NCBI RefSeq assembly: GCF_947498805.1
Contig: NZ_CANMLT010000003.1
Location: 186,001-250,000, forward strand
Reading direction: 5' to 3'
DNA: 64,000 nt
Source of the DNA: an uncultured Tenacibaculum sp.
GTDB taxonomy: Bacteria > Bacteroidota > Bacteroidia > Flavobacteriales > Flavobacteriaceae
Shown in pieces: positions 50,916 to 60,969 of this stretch. The translations under genes and the position numbers were made by a program. Positions within the stretch are counted from its first letter, which is position 1; every line of letters begins with the position of its first letter. Below the pieces are notes generated by a model. That model was not told the origin of the DNA and ran no database searches. It saw only the letters and a list, made by a program, of their open reading frames with translations.

Positions 50916-52814
50916 ATGAGTGACGCTATAAAACACGAATGCGGAATTGCAATGGTAAGATTGTTAAAACCATTGGAATACTATAAAGAAAAATATGGAA
51001 CTGCATTTTATGGTGTAAACAAAATGTACTTGTTAATGGAAAAACAGCACAATCGCGGACAAGATGGTGCAGGTTTAGCAAGTATCAAATTTAATGTAGA
51101 ACCTGGAACGAGATACATTAGTAGAATTCGTTCTAACAAAACACGTCCTATCCAAGATATCTTTGGACAAATTAACGAGCGTGTTAACGGAGTTTTCCAG
51201 AAAAACCAAGACAAACTTGATGATGTAAAATGGCAAGAAGAGAACATTCCATATTTAGGAAATCTATTCTTAGGACATGTTCGTTATGGTACTTTTGGAG
51301 GAAATAGTATTGAAAATGTACACCCTTTCTTACGTCAAAGTAACTGGAGACATCAAAGTTTAATCGTTGCTGGTAATTTTAACATGACCAATTCTAGAGA
51401 GTTAATGGACGAACTTATTGAATTAGGTCAACATCCAAAGGAAGCTACCGATACTGTTACTGTAATGGAAAAAATCGGACATTTCTTAGAAGATGAAGTA
51501 GCAGACATGTACTTAAAAGCCAAAGCAGAAGGATTAAATAAAAAAGATGCTTCACCTTTTATTGAAGAGCAATTAGATATACAACGTATTTTAAAACGTT
51601 CTTCGAGAAACTGGGATGGTGGATATGCTATGGCCGGATTAATTGGACATGGTGATGCTTTTGTATTAAGAGATCCATCAGCAATTAGACCTGCTTTTTA
51701 TTACAAAGATGATGAAGTAGTAGTTGTTGCTTCTGAAAGACCAGTGATTCAAACTACTTTTAATGTTCCTATTGAAGAAATTAAGGAAATTGAACGTGGG
51801 AATGCACTTATTATAAAGAAAAACGGGAACGTTTCTATGAAAGAAGTGTTAGCTCCTAGAGAAAAAAAGGCTTGTTCTTTTGAACGTATCTATTTCTCAA
51901 GAGGTAGTGATGCTTCTATTTATGAAGAGCGTAAAAACTTAGGAAAATATGTTTTTCCTGAAGTTTTAAAATCTATAGATCACGATTTAGAAAATACTGT
52001 TTTCTCATATATACCAAATACAGCAGAAACTTCATTCTTTGGAATGATTGAAGCTGCAGAGGATGTATTAAACAAGCAAAAAACAGATGCTATTATCGCT
52101 GGTGAAGGAAAGCTTTCAAAAGAACGTGTTACTGAAATACTATCACAGCGTCCACGTTTTGAAAAAATAGCTATTAAAGATGCTAAGCTTCGTACTTTTA
52201 TTACTGATGATAGTAGTAGAGATGACTTAGTAGCGCACGTATATGACGTTACTTACGGAGTGGTAAAACCTATCGATAACTTAGTTATTATAGACGATAG
52301 TATTGTACGTGGTACAACCCTTAAAAAGAGTATTATTAAAATCTTAGACCGTTTAAGCCCTAAGAAAATAGTAGTAGTATCATCTGCTCCTCAAATTCGT
52401 TACCCAGATTGTTACGGAATTGACATGGCTAAAATTGGTGATTTTATTGCCTTTAAAGCAGCAGTTGAATTATTAAAAGAAACAGGTAAAGAACAAGTTA
52501 TAGAGGACGTTTACAATAAATGTAAACAACAACAAGCAAATCAAGACAAAGACATTGTTAATTATGTAAAAGAGATTTATGCTCCTTTTACCGATGAGCA
52601 AGTTTCTATGAAGATTGCTGAAATGTTGAAGACCTCTGAAATTAAAGCAGATGTTGAAGTAATTTTTCAACCGGTAAGCGGACTGCATAAAGCATGCCCG
52701 GATAATTTAGGAGATTGGTATTTTACAGGTGATTATCCAACAGACGGAGGTCATCGTGTAGTAAACAATGCCTTTATTAATTATTACGAAGGAAACGACA
52801 AAAGAGCATACTAA
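50916..52814 (+). CDS. purF: Amidophosphoribosyltransferase (long form)
   Basis: The enzyme makes phosphoribosylamine from PRPP and glutamine, the first step of purine synthesis. The nucleophile is C9 (MSDAIKHECGIAM), so an eight-residue propeptide must be removed, as in the B. subtilis type. The glutaminase domain has GHVRYGTFGG and QHNRGQDGAG; the PRPP site is VIIDDSIVRGTTLKKS near 465. At 632 residues it is longer than typical PurF (about 470-510), with an extended interdomain region and C-terminus. No PurF-type Fe-S cysteine set was identified. Confidence 0.92.
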   Translation: MSDAIKHECGIAMVRLLKPLEYYKEKYGTAFYGVNKMYLLMEKQHNRGQDGAGLASIKFNVEPGTRYISRIRSNKTRPIQDIFGQINERVNGVFQKNQDKLDDVKWQEENIPYLGNLFLGHVRYGTFGGNSIENVHPFLRQSNWRHQSLIVAGNFNMTNSRELMDELIELGQHPKEATDTVTVMEKIGHFLEDEVADMYLKAKAEGLNKKDASPFIEEQLDIQRILKRSSRNWDGGYAMAGLIGHGDAFVLRDPSAIRPAFYYKDDEVVVVASERPVIQTTFNVPIEEIKEIERGNALIIKKNGNVSMKEVLAPREKKACSFERIYFSRGSDASIYEERKNLGKYVFPEVLKSIDHDLENTVFSYIPNTAETSFFGMIEAAEDVLNKQKTDAIIAGEGKLSKERVTEILSQRPRFEKIAIKDAKLRTFITDDSSRDDLVAHVYDVTYGVVKPIDNLVIIDDSIVRGTTLKKSIIKILDRLSPKKIVVVSSAPQIRYPDCYGIDMAKIGDFIAFKAAVELLKETGKEQVIEDVYNKCKQQQANQDKDIVNYVKEIYAPFTDEQVSMKIAEMLKTSEIKADVEVIFQPVSGLHKACPDNLGDWYFTGDYPTDGGHRVVNNAFINYYEGNDKRAY

Positions 52815-52820
52815 AAACAA

Positions 52821-52848
52821 AAACCGTCAATTAAATTGGCGGTTTTTT
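52821..52848 (+). terminator. Terminator after purF
   Basis: AAACCGTCAA and TTGGCGGTTT form a 10-bp stem with one G-T pair, followed by TTTT. Confidence 0.8.
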
Positions 52849-52862
52849 TATTCATAAATTCT

Positions 52863-53840
52863 ATGAAGTACCCCACTTTATTTATCTTGTTTGTAGTATT
52901 TTTAGGTTGTTCTAAACCATCAAAAAACACATCTATGCAAAAGAAGATTGTTGTTGCACATCGAGGAGCCTCTGGTTATTTGCCAGAGCACACTATGGAA
53001 GCTAAAGCTATGGCCTATGCAATGCATCCAGATTATATAGAACAAGATTTGGTGTTAAGTAAAGATGATGTTCCTGTGGTGATTCATGATATTTATTTAG
53101 ATGATGTTACCAATGTTCACGAAATTTTTCCTGATAGAAAAAGAGCAGACAATCGTTATTATGTAATTGATTTTACTTTTGATGAATTACAACAATTACA
53201 AGTTACAGAACGATTTGACCCTAAAACAGGAAAGCAATTTTACCCAAAACGTTTTCCAAAAGGAAAAGGAAACTTCAAATTACATTCTCTTCAGCAAGAA
53301 ATAGAACTAATACAAGGATTAAACTATAGTACTGGTAAGGATATTGGGATTTATCCTGAAATTAAAAATCCAGAGTTTCATCATACCAACGGAAAAGACA
53401 TTGCCAAAATTACTTTGGATGTTCTTAGCGAATATGGATATAAAACCAAATCCGACAAATGTATTTTTCAATGTTTTGACGCTAAAGAACTGGAACGTGT
53501 TAGAAAAGAGCTTAACTCGAACTTGTTTTTAGTTCAATTAATCGAATTTGAAGAAGAAACCAAACAATTAACACATTTTGCCACCTATGCAGATGGTATT
53601 GGGCCTTGGTACAAACAAATTTTATCGAAAAAAGTAGATGGGAAATTTACCTTTACAAATTTAGTAGAGCAATCTCATAAATATGGTTTAAAAGTACACC
53701 CGTATACTTTTAGAGCTGATCAGTTAGATGAGTTTTCTTCTTTTGATGAAATGATGCATGTTTTATTGATTGATGCAAATGTAGATGGTGGATTTACCGA
53801 TTTTCCAGATAAAATGGTTGCATTTCTATCTAAACAGTAA
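52863..53840 (+). CDS. Glycerophosphodiester phosphodiesterase (GlpQ-like) lipoprotein
   Basis: The 325-residue protein has a lipoprotein signal (FILFVVFLGCSKPSK; Cys about residue 16) and a GDPD TIM-barrel domain: VVAHRGASGYLPEHTMEA with the metal-binding His-Arg-Gly, then YIEQDLVLSKDDVPVVIHD, YPEIKNPEFHH, and GFTDFPDKM at the end. It hydrolyses glycerophosphodiesters to glycerol-3-phosphate in the periplasm. ATG 52863 is chosen; the open frame to 52836 overlaps the purF terminator. Its end overlaps the ClC gene by 11 bp. Confidence 0.93.
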   Translation: MKYPTLFILFVVFLGCSKPSKNTSMQKKIVVAHRGASGYLPEHTMEAKAMAYAMHPDYIEQDLVLSKDDVPVVIHDIYLDDVTNVHEIFPDRKRADNRYYVIDFTFDELQQLQVTERFDPKTGKQFYPKRFPKGKGNFKLHSLQQEIELIQGLNYSTGKDIGIYPEIKNPEFHHTNGKDIAKITLDVLSEYGYKTKSDKCIFQCFDAKELERVRKELNSNLFLVQLIEFEEETKQLTHFATYADGIGPWYKQILSKKVDGKFTFTNLVEQSHKYGLKVHPYTFRADQLDEFSSFDEMMHVLLIDANVDGGFTDFPDKMVAFLSKQ

Positions 53841-55605
53841 CCTCAATAAGTTTCTTTCTATAAACAGACAATAATTTAGATTTTGATATAAATCCTAAAT
53901 ACTTATTGTCTTTTACTACAGGAAGGTTCCAAGCACCGCTTTCCTTAAACTTCTGCATGACTTGCTCTGTGGTATCATCATGAAAAATAACGGCAGGAGC
54001 ACTCTTCATTAATACCTCTATGGTTAACTTATCATACATCTCCTGTTCAAACAATAACGGGCGTATATCATCTAATAAAACAACTCCCATAAAACGTTGT
54101 TTATCATCCAATACAGGAAATAAGTTTCTGGATGATTTTGCCACCCCTTCTCTTAACATTTCTCCTAATGTCATGTCTGGATGAATGGCAACAAAATTCT
54201 TTTCAATTAACTTATCTATTTTCATCATCATTAACACATTCTTGTCCTTATCATGTGTAATCAACTCCCCTCTTTTAGCCAGTTCAATAGTGTAAATAGA
54301 ATTTGATACAAAATACTTTGTCAATGCATATGAAATAGCTGCTACCAACATTAAAGGGACGAATAATTCATATCCTCCAGTAATTTCAGCAATTAAGAAA
54401 ATAGCTGTTAAAGGAGCGTGTAGCACTCCTGCCATTAACCCTGTCATTCCAATAAGCGTAAAATTACTCTCGGAAACATTTCCTCCAAACTGATTAATCA
54501 CTTTGGCAAATACATTTCCTAAAGCACTTCCCATTACCAAAGTTGGAATGAAAATACCTCCTACTCCACCTGCGGCAAATGTAGTAGTCATTGCTATGGC
54601 TTTAAACAGTGTAATTATCAATAAAAAAATAATGACCGTCCATGTATTCTCGAAATTTAAACTGTATGGAATATCTTTTAAAGCTTCTACGGCATTTCCT
54701 TCTAATAAACTATTAATTAAATGGTATCCTTCTCCATATAAAGGCGGAATTAAAAACAGTAGCAAACCAATGATAATTCCTCCAAAAATTAGGCGATGTT
54801 TAGGCTTCTTGATTCTTTTGAAAAAATTGGTAATTGCAAAATAGATTTTAGAAAAATATACCGAAGCTATTCCTGTTCCTATTCCTAACAGCACGTAAAA
54901 CAATAAATCATTTATTTGAAATTCATCTTGTAATTGAAATCCAAGCAACACATCTTTCCCTAAGAAAAAATAAGAAGTGATCACTGCAGAAACCGATGCT
55001 AATAACAACGGAACTAGTGATGCAAAGGCCAAGTCTAAACTAAAAATCTCTACCGCAAAAATAATGGCTGCAACTGGTGCTTTAAACATCGATGACATCG
55101 CTCCGGCAGTAGCACATCCAATAAGTAACATCCGTGTTTTGGTATTCATATGAAACAACTGTGCTACTCCCGATCCTAATGCTGCTCCTGTGCTTACAGC
55201 AGGTCCTTGCAATCCTGCTGAGCCTCCAAATCCTACCGTAATAGGTGCTGTTAATAAAGAAGCATACATTTTATAGCGTTCAATGATTCCGCTTCTTTTA
55301 GAAATAGCATGTAAGGTAGTTGAAATACCGTGCCCAATTTCTTTTTTAACGAACCTGTTTTTTATGTAGAAAACAATAAAAAGTCCAATTATTGGAAATA
55401 TAAAATAAAGCAAGTAATGAATATCTTTAATAAATCTTCCTTCTAAGATATCTTGAAAAAAGAAGGTAAGATTTTTAAGCACTAGCGTACCTAAACCCGC
55501 TAAAAAACCAACTAAAACACTCAGTACATATACAAACTGTCTTTCAGAAATATATTTATATCTCCAAATGAGTAATTTTTTAAATAGTTTTTTTGTGTTT
55601 GGCAT
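53830..55605 (-). CDS. ClC-family chloride channel/transporter with C-terminal CBS pair
   Basis: The 591-residue protein has a ClC membrane domain (about 20-440) and a CBS pair (about 455-590). Landmarks: GHGISTTLHA near 91 for the first anion site, GGSAGLQGPAVSTGAALG near 127 for the second, and GGVGGIFIPTLVMGSALG near 365. The gating Glu of the GxEGP motif is Gln133 here (GLQGP). It moves anions across the cytoplasmic membrane; the Gln suggests altered proton coupling. It overlaps the convergent glycerophosphodiesterase gene by 11 bp. Confidence 0.93.
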   Translation of the reverse strand: MPNTKKLFKKLLIWRYKYISERQFVYVLSVLVGFLAGLGTLVLKNLTFFFQDILEGRFIKDIHYLLYFIFPIIGLFIVFYIKNRFVKKEIGHGISTTLHAISKRSGIIERYKMYASLLTAPITVGFGGSAGLQGPAVSTGAALGSGVAQLFHMNTKTRMLLIGCATAGAMSSMFKAPVAAIIFAVEIFSLDLAFASLVPLLLASVSAVITSYFFLGKDVLLGFQLQDEFQINDLLFYVLLGIGTGIASVYFSKIYFAITNFFKRIKKPKHRLIFGGIIIGLLLFLIPPLYGEGYHLINSLLEGNAVEALKDIPYSLNFENTWTVIIFLLIITLFKAIAMTTTFAAGGVGGIFIPTLVMGSALGNVFAKVINQFGGNVSESNFTLIGMTGLMAGVLHAPLTAIFLIAEITGGYELFVPLMLVAAISYALTKYFVSNSIYTIELAKRGELITHDKDKNVLMMMKIDKLIEKNFVAIHPDMTLGEMLREGVAKSSRNLFPVLDDKQRFMGVVLLDDIRPLLFEQEMYDKLTIEVLMKSAPAVIFHDDTTEQVMQKFKESGAWNLPVVKDNKYLGFISKSKLLSVYRKKLIEVTV

Positions 55606-55664
55606 TTTACGGTAAACTTTGCGGATAAAATAAACGATTGCCTCATTTCTCGCAACGATATTAT

Positions 55665-56369
55665 TTATTTATTTTTTAAAATATCTGTTCCTAAATAACC
55701 ATCGTTTTTATTGTAGTACCAAGCTCTATTCTTAGGCATTTTTATCCCATTGACAGTCACCTTATCAGATAATAAAATATACTCTCCACTTGTTGGTTTT
55801 TCTTTAAAAAACTGATACACTTCCATGGCATAAGTTTCTGGATTGAAATAGAAATACCAAGTATCTGAGCCTACTTTTTGATCATAGGTAACCTTCAAGA
55901 CCAAATACTCTTTTCCTTTAAAAGTTTTACGTGTTACTTTATCATGAATAATAGTGCCCTGATCTTTTAACTTCATTGGAAGTCCGTACAAATAGGTATA
56001 ATAATTCTTGTATAATTTAGCACGATCACAACTCAATTTATGTTCCTTTAAAATTGCTTCTGATGGATTCTCTTGTCCGTTAAACCCAATTCTACACGCA
56101 TCTTTATCAATGGTATATTCTGTAGTGTTTTCTCCTCTAGATGCTTTTACATAAAAATATTCTTCTGGAAGATTTATTTGTATTTCACTATCTCTATTCG
56201 GGCTTTTAGGTGTTTCCATGGTAACTAACAAAGTTCCTTTGAATGTGTCCCAATTTCCATTCGGATCATGATATTGAATTGCTTTATCTAACAACTGTTT
56301 TCCTGTAAGCTCTTGGGCATACGATTGAACCGATAGTATCGAAATAAAAAGTATAAGTAGTTTTTTCAT
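55665..56369 (-). CDS. DUF6503 family secreted protein
   Basis: The 234-residue protein has a signal peptide (MKKLLILFISILSVQSYAQ), then LTGKQLLDKAIQYHDPNG, a common opening of this family, and a beta-rich body: EEYFYVKASRGENTTEYTI, YLVLKVTYDQKVGSDTWYFY and YILLSDKVTVNGIKMPKNR. The pattern recalls outer membrane lipoprotein-sorting (LolA-like) half-barrels. A periplasmic location is expected; the function is unknown. It lies 35 bp after the ArsR-type regulator gene on the same strand. Confidence 0.8.
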   Translation of the reverse strand: MKKLLILFISILSVQSYAQELTGKQLLDKAIQYHDPNGNWDTFKGTLLVTMETPKSPNRDSEIQINLPEEYFYVKASRGENTTEYTIDKDACRIGFNGQENPSEAILKEHKLSCDRAKLYKNYYTYLYGLPMKLKDQGTIIHDKVTRKTFKGKEYLVLKVTYDQKVGSDTWYFYFNPETYAMEVYQFFKEKPTSGEYILLSDKVTVNGIKMPKNRAWYYNKNDGYLGTDILKNK

Positions 56370-56404
56370 ATTCTAAAAGTAGCAAAAAATCTTACACTCT
56401 TCTT

Positions 56405-57094
56405 TTATAAATCAATATCTAATAGTTTTTTCAGTTGAAAACTCCCTTTAGAAGTAAGTACTAGCTCTCTAGTATTTTTATGCTTTCGAAACCAATCATT
56501 TGCTAACATCATTTCTAAAAAGGCATCACCTAAAGCACCGGCGATATGGTGTTTTCTTTCACTCCAATCTAAACACTGATGAGCAAACGACCTTTTTACA
56601 TCTTGAATTTCCTCAGTGTTAATTCCTAAATTTAAAAACCAATGTTTTCCTTTATTGGTAACTACATACTGCTTCTCTAAAGGGGCAATGATTTCTTGAG
56701 AAATCAAAACTTCTGTAATCTTCACTCCTACTTCACCTGCCAAGTGTTTGTAACAGGTTCTTGCATAGGTAAAAGCTGTAGTCTTTGGTCTTTTAACTTT
56801 TTTGTAGTCTTTTTGTAGAGAAAGTAAACTAGCCATAGATTCAATAACCTGAGCTACCTCTGGTGAACTAAACCTGTAATAACGGTGTCTTCCTTGCTTT
56901 TCTACAATAAGGATATTGTTTTGAAGAAGTTTTGCTAAATGATTACTTGCCGATTGCAAAGAAACTCCGCTACAGTTGGCCAATTCGGTTGCTGTATATG
57001 CTCTACCATCGAGTAGATTCCAAAGCATTATTGCTCTAGATTTATCTCCTAATAAACTGGCTATTTCACTAAAATCGTTTTCTAAACTTTCCAT
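56405..57094 (-). CDS. ArsR-type winged-helix transcriptional regulator
   Basis: The 229-residue protein has an ArsR-family winged helix at residues 8-90 (LLDGRAYTATELANCSGVSL, QSASNHLAKLLQNNILIVEK, QGRHRYYRFSSPEVAQVIES), then a helical C-terminal half that is larger than in metal-sensing ArsR proteins, including a short CLDWSERKHHIAGALGDAFL segment with His and Cys. The metal-binding ELCVCDL motif is absent, so it is probably not an arsenic sensor. It follows the DinB gene by 4 bp and may regulate that pair. Confidence 0.88.
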   Translation of the reverse strand: MESLENDFSEIASLLGDKSRAIMLWNLLDGRAYTATELANCSGVSLQSASNHLAKLLQNNILIVEKQGRHRYYRFSSPEVAQVIESMASLLSLQKDYKKVKRPKTTAFTYARTCYKHLAGEVGVKITEVLISQEIIAPLEKQYVVTNKGKHWFLNLGINTEEIQDVKRSFAHQCLDWSERKHHIAGALGDAFLEMMLANDWFRKHKNTRELVLTSKGSFQLKKLLDIDL

Positions 57095-57098
57095 AGGA

Positions 57099-57569
57099 TT
57101 AATCCCAAACTTGTGGTCTTGTAATGTTCAATGTTCTTAAATAACTTAATAATTGACCTGTATGAACAGCTTCATGATATACCATTCTATTTAAATAATC
57201 TCCCAACTGCTTTATCTGGTTTACTTCTTTTCGATCAATAATAATGTTTGTCAAATCGCTTTCAGATAGTTGTTCTATCATCGCATATAACTCTATTTTA
57301 TACAGCTCTGCGAATTGTAATTCATGTTGTACATCTATAAACGCTAAACCTTCCCAGGGCGATGCATAATCGCCTAAATTACCTCTATTTTTTATAATGG
57401 TATGAAATAAATGCTCTGCTTCTAACACATGTCGAATCATCTCGATACAACTCATAGCTTCACTATCGGGTTTCCAATGTAAATATTCAAAAGGAATTCC
57501 TTTCCACAAATTAATACTTCTTCGTCTGGTTTCTTTAAAGTTTAATAAAATAATCGATTTTGAGTCCAT
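57099..57569 (-). CDS. DinB-family protein
   Basis: The 156-residue DinB-fold protein has RRSINLWKGIPFEYLHWKPD near 13, the His in MIRHVLEAEHLFHTIIKNRG near 45, and MVYHEAVHTGQLLSYLRTL near 130, giving the usual three-His metal site. The activity is unknown. ATG 57569 is chosen; the open frame runs to 57587 over a -7-like box (TACCTTTG, 57585-57592 on the minus strand). It is coupled with the ArsR-type gene, and a second DinB gene at 2589 is unrelated in context. Confidence 0.88.
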   Translation of the reverse strand: MDSKSIILLNFKETRRRSINLWKGIPFEYLHWKPDSEAMSCIEMIRHVLEAEHLFHTIIKNRGNLGDYASPWEGLAFIDVQHELQFAELYKIELYAMIEQLSESDLTNIIIDRKEVNQIKQLGDYLNRMVYHEAVHTGQLLSYLRTLNITRPQVWD

Positions 57570-57710
57570 GTTTTTTCTTTTCCTCAAAGGTAAATCGATG
57601 CTAATTTTAATAGTTCATTTTAAAATGAACTATTCCTTTTTTTGTTGCTCTTTCTTTGTTGAAATCATACATCATTTTATAAATAAAAAACATTCAAGTA
57701 CTTAAAGATT

Positions 57711-58184
57711 ATGAAAAAAGATTTTAATTATACGGCAGCAGTAATTTGGACTGGAAACAAAGGAAAAGGAACATTGAATTATAATAGTTATGAAAGGAGC
57801 TATACTATGAACATAAATAATAAACCACCAATTTTAGGTTCTTCCGATGTAGCTTTTAAAGGAGATGGTACAAAATATAATCCCGAAGAACTTTTAATTA
57901 CGGCTCTAGCATCATGTCATATGCTTTGGTACTTGCATTTATGTTCTGAAGAAAATGTGATCGTAACCGCTTACCAAGATGGCATCTCTGGTGTTATGAA
58001 AATAGATTCTAATGGAAAAGGTAGTTTTTCTAAAGTAACCTTAAACCCAACAGTTACCGTTTTAGAGGCTTCTATGAAAGAAAAAGCAATAGCATTACAT
58101 CAAAAAGCTAATGAATATTGTTTTATAGCTAACTCAGTCAACTTTGCAATTGAACACAACCCAATATGTATTGTTATGTCATAA
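57711..58184 (+). CDS. OsmC-family peroxiredoxin-like protein
   Basis: The 157-residue OsmC-family protein shows YNPEELLITALASCHMLWYL with the first Cys near residue 69, and EYCFIANSVNFAIEHNPICI at the end with the second. OsmC/Ohr proteins reduce organic hydroperoxides through the Cys pair. It is a single gene with a terminator. Confidence 0.9.
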   Translation: MKKDFNYTAAVIWTGNKGKGTLNYNSYERSYTMNINNKPPILGSSDVAFKGDGTKYNPEELLITALASCHMLWYLHLCSEENVIVTAYQDGISGVMKIDSNGKGSFSKVTLNPTVTVLEASMKEKAIALHQKANEYCFIANSVNFAIEHNPICIVMS

Positions 58185-58189
58185 AAACA

Positions 58190-58219
58190 AAACCCCGTTC
58201 TCCATTGTGAACGGGGTTT
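58190..58219 (+). terminator. Terminator after the OsmC gene
   Basis: AAACCCCGTTC and GAACGGGGTTT form an 11-bp stem with an 8-base loop, followed by TATTTTATAT. Confidence 0.85.
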
Positions 58220-58248
58220 ATATTTTATATATCATTGTGAATAAAACA

Positions 58249-58289
58249 AAGTAATTTTTGTCTTCTGAATTTCAGTAAACAAATTACTT
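58249..58289 (-). terminator. Possible terminator after aspS
   Basis: AAGTAATTT and AAATTACTT form a 9-bp stem with a 23-base loop that itself contains CTGAA/TTCAG. On the minus strand TGTTTTAT follows. Confidence 0.4.
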
Positions 58290-58314
58290 CTCTTTGGCTC
58301 GTAATGACCTACTA

Positions 58315-60069
58315 TTATTCTTTTACATCTAATTGAATGCTTAACTCTTTTAACTGTGCATTGTCAATCGTTGCAGGCGCATCAATCATTACATCACGTC
58401 CAGAATTATTTTTAGGGAATGCGATAAAATCACGAATTGTTTCTTGCCCTCCTAAAATAGCTACCAAACGGTCTAAACCAAATGCTAAACCTCCGTGTGG
58501 TGGCGCACCATATTCAAATGCATCCATTAAGAATCCGAACTGAGCTTTTGCCTCTTCTTCAGTAAATCCTAAATGCTTAAACATGATAGCTTGTGTTTCT
58601 TTATCGTGAATACGAATAGAACCTCCACCGATTTCATTTCCATTTAATACTAAATCGTATGCATTTGCTTTTACATCACCTGGTTTTGTATCTAATAATT
58701 CTAACTGACCTGGTTTTGGTGAAGTAAACGGGTGGTGCATTGCATGATAATGACCTGTTTCTTCATCTAACTCTAATAATGGGAAGTCAATTACCCATAA
58801 TGGAGCAAACTCGTCTGGTTTACGTAAACCTAAACGCTCTGCCATTTCCATACGTAAAGCACTTAATTGTGCACGTACTTTATTGGTGTTTCCAGAAAGC
58901 ACACAGATTAAATCTCCTGCTTTTGCTCCTGTAGCTTCCGCCCATTTTGCTAAATCTTCTTGATCGTAGAATTTATCTACAGACGATTTAAACGAACCAT
59001 CTTCATTACACTTTACATATACCATTCCTAAAGCTCCTACTTGCGGACGCTTTACCCAATCAATTAATTTATCAATTTCTTTACGCGTATACGAAGCTCC
59101 TCCTGGAACAGCAATACCAACTACTAATTCAGCATCGTTAAATACTTTGAAATCTTTGTGTTGTGCTACTTCGTTTAACTCACCAAACTCCATCCCAAAA
59201 CGAATATCTGGCTTGTCATTTCCGTACTTACGCATTGCTTCATCAAACGTGATTCTTGGGAATTTATCTACCTCAACTCCGTTGATTTCTTTCAATAAAT
59301 GACGTGTCATTCCTTCAAAAATCTCTAAGATATCTTCTTGCTCCACAAAAGCCATTTCACAGTCTATTTGTGTAAACTCTGGTTGACGATCGGCACGTAA
59401 ATCTTCATCTCTAAAACACTTTACAATCTGGAAATACTTATCCATTCCACCTACCATTAATAATTGCTTAAAGGTTTGTGGCGATTGTGGTAATGCATAA
59501 AACTGACCAGCATTCATACGAGAAGGCACTAAGAAATCACGTGCTCCTTCTGGTGTAGATTTGATTAAATATGGAGTTTCTACATCAATAAATCCTTTAT
59601 CTGAAAGATACTTACGTACTTCCATAGAAACTTTATGACGGAACACTAAGCTATTCTTTACTGGATTACGACGAATATCTAAATAACGATATTGCATACG
59701 AATGTCTTCTCCCCCATCTGTTTCATCTTCAATTGTAAATGGTGGTAATTTAGCTTCATTTAAAACTTCTAATTCAGCAACTAATACCTCAACATCTCCA
59801 GTAGGAATATTTGCGTTTTTAGAAGCACGCTCAATAACAGTTCCTTTTACTTGAATTACAAATTCACGCCCTAAGGTTTTTGCCTTCTCCATTAAGTCTT
59901 TAGCGGTACGCTCTTCGTCAAAAATTAACTGTGTAATTCCGTAACGATCACGTAAATCTACCCAAATCATAAATCCTTTATCACGTGATTTTTGCACCCA
60001 ACCTGAAAGGGTTACTTCTGTATTGATATGCGACGCTCTTAACTCGCCACAAGTATGCGTTCTGTACAT
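58315..60069 (-). CDS. aspS: Aspartyl-tRNA synthetase
   Basis: The 584-residue class II synthetase charges tRNA-Asp. It has the N-terminal OB-fold (about 1-110; [19 protein letters not shown]), class II motif 2 ([18 protein letters not shown] near 216), the bacterial GAD insertion and motif 3 ([13 protein letters not shown] near 530). The length is typical of the bacterial form. It stands alone, with a promoter at 60089-60117 on the minus strand. Confidence 0.97.
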   Translation of the reverse strand: MYRTHTCGELRASHINTEVTLSGWVQKSRDKGFMIWVDLRDRYGITQLIFDEERTAKDLMEKAKTLGREFVIQVKGTVIERASKNANIPTGDVEVLVAELEVLNEAKLPPFTIEDETDGGEDIRMQYRYLDIRRNPVKNSLVFRHKVSMEVRKYLSDKGFIDVETPYLIKSTPEGARDFLVPSRMNAGQFYALPQSPQTFKQLLMVGGMDKYFQIVKCFRDEDLRADRQPEFTQIDCEMAFVEQEDILEIFEGMTRHLLKEINGVEVDKFPRITFDEAMRKYGNDKPDIRFGMEFGELNEVAQHKDFKVFNDAELVVGIAVPGGASYTRKEIDKLIDWVKRPQVGALGMVYVKCNEDGSFKSSVDKFYDQEDLAKWAEATGAKAGDLICVLSGNTNKVRAQLSALRMEMAERLGLRKPDEFAPLWVIDFPLLELDEETGHYHAMHHPFTSPKPGQLELLDTKPGDVKANAYDLVLNGNEIGGGSIRIHDKETQAIMFKHLGFTEEEAKAQFGFLMDAFEYGAPPHGGLAFGLDRLVAILGGQETIRDFIAFPKNNSGRDVMIDAPATIDNAQLKELSIQLDVKE

Positions 60070-60088
60070 TTCTTGAAATTTTGAGGTG

Positions 60089-60117
60089 CAAATTTAACTA
60101 TAATGTCTGTATGCAAA
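60089..60117 (-). promoter_or_regulatory. aspS promoter
   Basis: On the minus strand TTTG (60117-60114), 17 bases, then TAAATTTG (60096-60089), about 20 bases upstream of the aspS ATG. Confidence 0.5.
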
Positions 60118-60199
60118 AAATTACCATCCCTTAGTTTTCTCTTAAATATTGTAATTTTATAGAAAAAATTACAGAACTATTGAAAATAGTATTTATTCT

Positions 60200-60919
60200 A
60201 TGAAAATTAACAACCCTGCAATATCTAAACAACAACACTATATCATCTTAACAGCCACTGTACTTATTTTCATCTTATTACAGTTGCCTGTTTTTTCCAT
60301 AGTACAATATCCTTTTCGATTGTTAGGTACTTGGTTTCATGAAATGGGGCATGGAGTTACCGCATTATTATTAGGTGGTGATTTTAGTCATCTTGAAATT
60401 TATAGAAACGGTGGTGGTACTGCTTATACCAGTGTTAGTAGTGCTTTTTTACCCTATAACATTTCGAGAGCTTTGGTGGCAGCCGGAGGTCTCTTCGGAA
60501 CAACCATTGTAGGTACTTTATTTATCATAAGTGCCAAAACCAAAAGAACTGCTTCTATAGCTTTGCGAATTTTAATTGCTTTTATAATCCTTTCATTACT
60601 GTTATGGATTCGTTCTTTTTGGGGAATCATAACACTTAGTGTTTTTGCCCTTACCTTAGGTATCATTTCATTTACCAAAAACAAAACATTAGAACTGAGC
60701 ACCTTGTTGTTTCTTGGGTTACAAGCAATTTTTAGTAGTTACTTACAATTAGATTATTTATTCACCAAACAATTTATAAGGGGTAATCAAGTGTTAAACT
60801 CAGATACTCAAAACATAGCCGAAAATAGTTTTGGAACCTATTGGTTTTGGGCTTTATTAATTATCCTCATTAGCATTTACATAGTCTATAAAGGAGTTCG
60901 TTTTTATTTTAGAAAATAA
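60200..60919 (+). CDS. M50B-like membrane metalloprotease or related protein
   Basis: The 239-residue membrane protein has six or so helices and a zinc-protease signature HEMGHG (H47, E48, H51) in LLGTWFHEMGHGVTALLLGG, inside the second helix region. This matches the M50B peptidase-like family. The second zinc-site motif of true site-2 proteases (NxxPxxxxDG) is not obvious, so activity is uncertain. The M28 peptidase gene follows 50 bp later. Confidence 0.82.
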   Translation: MKINNPAISKQQHYIILTATVLIFILLQLPVFSIVQYPFRLLGTWFHEMGHGVTALLLGGDFSHLEIYRNGGGTAYTSVSSAFLPYNISRALVAAGGLFGTTIVGTLFIISAKTKRTASIALRILIAFIILSLLLWIRSFWGIITLSVFALTLGIISFTKNKTLELSTLLFLGLQAIFSSYLQLDYLFTKQFIRGNQVLNSDTQNIAENSFGTYWFWALLIILISIYIVYKGVRFYFRK

Positions 60920-60969
60920 TATCATTCAAAGCGCTTTAAAAGTGTACATTTAACACACAAAAACCAGTT

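Noticed and set aside
56405..57094. ArsR-type regulator as controller of the arsenosugar genes
   Set aside because: It lacks the metal-sensing ELCVCDL motif and lies 27 kb away, coupled to a DinB gene.
58285..58314. Possible degraded REP-like unit ending CTCGTAATGACC
   Set aside because: Only a short stretch resembles such units; there is no inverted partner, so chance is likely.
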